Origin: Acidimicrobiales bacterium MED-G01 | GTDB lineage: Bacteria > Actinomycetota > Acidimicrobiia > Acidimicrobiales > Poriferisodalaceae | Direction: 5' to 3' | Assembly (NCBI GenBank): GCA_002457435.1 | Contig: NTLA01000017.1 | Coordinates: forward strand, 1 to 42,358 | DNA: 42,358 bases | Part shown: piece after piece, positions 40,816 through 42,358 of the stretch | Layout: every line of letters begins with the position of its first letter | Numbering within the stretch: the stretch's first letter is position 1 | Position numbers and translations under genes: made by a program | Notes under the pieces: generated by a model | What the model was told of the DNA's origin: nothing | What the model saw: the letters and a program-made list of their open reading frames with translations, nothing else | The model's database searches: none

Positions 40816-42120
40816 ATGTCGCCCAAGACTTATGACGCAGTAGTGATTGGTGCCGGGGTGATCGGCTCGTCAATTACATACGAACTTGGTCGACGGGGTT
40901 TCCGCACCCTTACGGTTGATCGCCATGGAGGCGCTGGCTTCGGTTCAACCAGCTTTTCTTCCGCGATTGTTCGGTTCACGTATTCGACATACCCGGGTGT
41001 TGCGATGTCCTACGAGGGACTTCGTTACTGGGAAAACTGGGGAGAGCATTTGAAGGCTGATCGCGGCACTGAACTCGCGAAGTTCAGCCAATGCGGCATG
41101 GTGACTCTGAAAACAACAGGCGGCCACCACCTGAAGGTGCTCCCACATTTCGATTCCATCGGAATCCCATACGAAGACTGGGACGAAGAAAACTTTCAGT
41201 CTCATCTCCCCGAACTTGACCTCCGTCGCTTCGGGCCACCCAAAAGACCCGAAGACGCCGGCTTCTGGGACGAACCAACAGAACGGTTGGAGGGTGGACT
41301 TTTTACACCGGAAGCTGGATATGTGAGCGATCCGCAGCTCGCGGCACACAATTTACATGCAGCAGCTGCAGCCTTGAATTGCGACTTTCGTTTCAATACT
41401 GAAGTCACTGTTATCACTCAACACGGTGGACAAATCACTGGAGTCGAACTCGGAGATGGGACTCTGATATCTGCCCCTATTGTTGTCAATGCTGCGGGAC
41501 CACACAGCCGAATCATTAATGAGATGGCTGGGGCGTTAGACGACATGTCCATTGCGACAACGCCGTTGCGACAAGAGGTGCACCATGTTCCGTCGCCAGA
41601 AGAACTTGATTTCGAACATCGCGGCTTCAATATTGCTGACGATGACAACGGGATTTATGTGCGACCGGATGTAGGGAACAACATCCTGGTTGGGAGCACA
41701 GAACCAGATTGTGACCCTCTGCATTGGGTAGACGCTGATCATCAAGGTCAGATACAGGCCGACCAATGGGAGGCCCAGGTTCTGCGATTGAATCGCCGAC
41801 TTCCCGATGTTGGAGTGCCCCATCAAAAACGCGGAGTAGTCGGGGTCTATGACGTGGCAGATGACTGGATTCCGATATACGACCGGACCTGTGTCAACGG
41901 GTTCTACGTAGCAATCGGTACGAGCGGGAACCAATTCAAGAACGCAGCCATAGCTGGCTATTGCATGTCTGAGCTAATTACAGCCGTTGAAAACGGTCAC
42001 AACCATGATGCTGACCCAGTTGAAGTGACAGGCCCTCATATGGGATTGGCTATTGATATGGGTAACTTCCGCCGGACGCGCACGGTCAATCCGAACTCTT
42101 CGATGTCCGTTCACGGGTAA
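40816..42120 (+). CDS. FAD-dependent oxidoreductase, DAO family
   Basis: The 434-residue protein is a D-amino-acid-oxidase-type flavoenzyme (sarcosine and proline oxidases belong here). The dinucleotide motif G-A-G-V-I-G is at 12-17, followed by V-D-R-H after strand 2. T-S-F-S-S-A-I-V-R-F-T-Y is in the region that often holds the covalent or substrate-contacting residues, V-V-N-A-A-G-P-H-S-R lies in the middle, and G-T-S-G-N-Q-F-K-N-A closes the FAD site. It lies 42 bases after the M24 peptidase and is probably co-transcribed. Oxidation of an N-methyl or cyclic amino acid is the inferred role. Confidence 0.87.
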   Translation: MSPKTYDAVVIGAGVIGSSITYELGRRGFRTLTVDRHGGAGFGSTSFSSAIVRFTYSTYPGVAMSYEGLRYWENWGEHLKADRGTELAKFSQCGMVTLKTTGGHHLKVLPHFDSIGIPYEDWDEENFQSHLPELDLRRFGPPKRPEDAGFWDEPTERLEGGLFTPEAGYVSDPQLAAHNLHAAAAALNCDFRFNTEVTVITQHGGQITGVELGDGTLISAPIVVNAAGPHSRIINEMAGALDDMSIATTPLRQEVHHVPSPEELDFEHRGFNIADDDNGIYVRPDVGNNILVGSTEPDCDPLHWVDADHQGQIQADQWEAQVLRLNRRLPDVGVPHQKRGVVGVYDVADDWIPIYDRTCVNGFYVAIGTSGNQFKNAAIAGYCMSELITAVENGHNHDADPVEVTGPHMGLAIDMGNFRRTRTVNPNSSMSVHG

Positions 42121-42136
42121 CGGCGTTGGTCGAACT

Positions 42137-42358
42137 TTAACGCCACGCAAAAACTGGTTGCTCTAGCTCGTCAACTCGAACGTCATCGCCGTCATAGGCA
42201 ACAGCCCGAAACTGGTACATGACCGCGCCGGTGGGAGCATGTATTAGGTCTCCTCCAATTGGCAGCTGAACCACAGGGCGCTCGCTCTCGGGAATCTTGA
42301 CGAAACGAGGTGAGTCGGGTCTCGTAAGTTCTCGAATAGAGATCCGATGAACGGATGC
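42137..42358 (-). CDS. C-terminal part of a gene cut by the window edge
   Basis: The minus-strand frame is open from the right edge to a TAA at 42137-42139, giving 73 residues: a segment [10 protein letters not shown], then [15 protein letters not shown], a [12 protein letters not shown] strand, and the end E-Q-P-V-F-A-W-R. The sequence looks like real protein and converges on the FAD oxidoreductase 17 bases away. I do not recognise the family from this fragment. Confidence 0.6.
   Translation of the reverse strand, partial: ASVHRISIRELTRPDSPRFVKIPESERPVVQLPIGGDLIHAPTGAVMYQFRAVAYDGDDVRVDELEQPVFAWR

Noticed and set aside
1-42358. TGA recoded across the genome
   Set aside because: TGA is used as an ordinary stop in many intact genes here, for example at 2142-2144, 9598-9600, 10671-10673 and 29297-29299.
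1-42358. tRNA, rRNA, CRISPR, phage or insertion sequence
   Set aside because: I found no tRNA-like T-loop outside coding genes, no regularly spaced repeats, and no transposase, integrase or structural phage gene.

Overview
The window looks like chromosomal DNA from a free-living, aerobic, catabolically versatile actinobacterium, perhaps of the Acidimicrobiia type found in marine and freshwater metagenomes. That placement is an inference. It rests on GC content of roughly one half (judged by eye), frequent GTG and TTG starts, short intergenic gaps, and family content: a TIGR03084-type protein, an MSMEG_1061-type flavoprotein, DUF2237, DUF5522, an HxlR regulator, and many CoA-transferases, luciferase-like flavin oxidoreductases, phytanoyl-CoA-type dioxygenases and SDR enzymes. 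I see no phage, insertion sequence, CRISPR array, rRNA or tRNA.

Layout. 1-941: the end of a metal ABC-transporter ATPase gene (a 9-bp tandem repeat coding His-Asp-Asp) and its permease. 1119-6641: a TIM-barrel amidohydrolase, a fasciclin lipoprotein with a 28-bp palindrome at its start, a cysteine-synthase/rhodanese fusion, a luciferase-like oxidoreductase and an SDR. 6836-8911: a hydrolase, an FMN-binding protein, a small gene interrupted by TGA, and a DUF1330-like protein. 8941-13035: a tightly overlapping operon (AroM family, DUF917, hydantoinase/oxoprolinase) followed by a PhyH-type dioxygenase, probably for opening a hydantoin-like ring. 13053-18777: an MFS exporter, an overlooked small Cys protein, ArfB-type ribosome rescue, a luciferase-like oxidoreductase with a decayed paralogue nearby, a membrane-anchored protein and a CoA-transferase. 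18999-21759: DUF2237 coupled to a DsbA/FrnE-like gene, then an NfeD/SPFH pair and a small DUF5522 gene. 21865-29748: an NTF2-like protein, a CoA-transferase, a methyltransferase, a TrmH-type RNA methylase, a TIGR03084 protein, a dioxygenase, a desaturase coupled to an acidic microprotein, an SRPBCC protein and a GNAT. 29786-36480: a double CoA-transferase, acyl-CoA dehydrogenase, two NTF2-like proteins, crotonase, an HxlR regulator and an SDR, which fit a CoA-thioester pathway. 36520-42358: a degenerate M41-like protein, small proteins, a SnoaL-like cyclase, an epimerase, an M24 peptidase, an FAD oxidoreductase and one gene cut by the window edge.

The most striking observation is at 19376-20020. 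A DsbA/FrnE-like gene reads through an in-frame TGA that sits exactly where the first cysteine of the catalytic C-P-W-C motif belongs, giving U-P-W-C if it is read as selenocysteine. The gene has been treated here as one 214-residue protein. The alternatives (nonsense mutation, sequencing error) cannot be excluded from this window alone, and a second small gene (8229-8444) also has an in-frame TGA, at a site that does not suggest selenocysteine.

Other points of interest are the 28-bp and 18-bp perfect palindromes in front of two exported-protein genes, the decayed paralogue at 17368-17506, the M41-like protein whose HExxH motif has lost its glutamate, and several small genes that are easy to miss (14456-14623, 21601-21759, 28191-28325).
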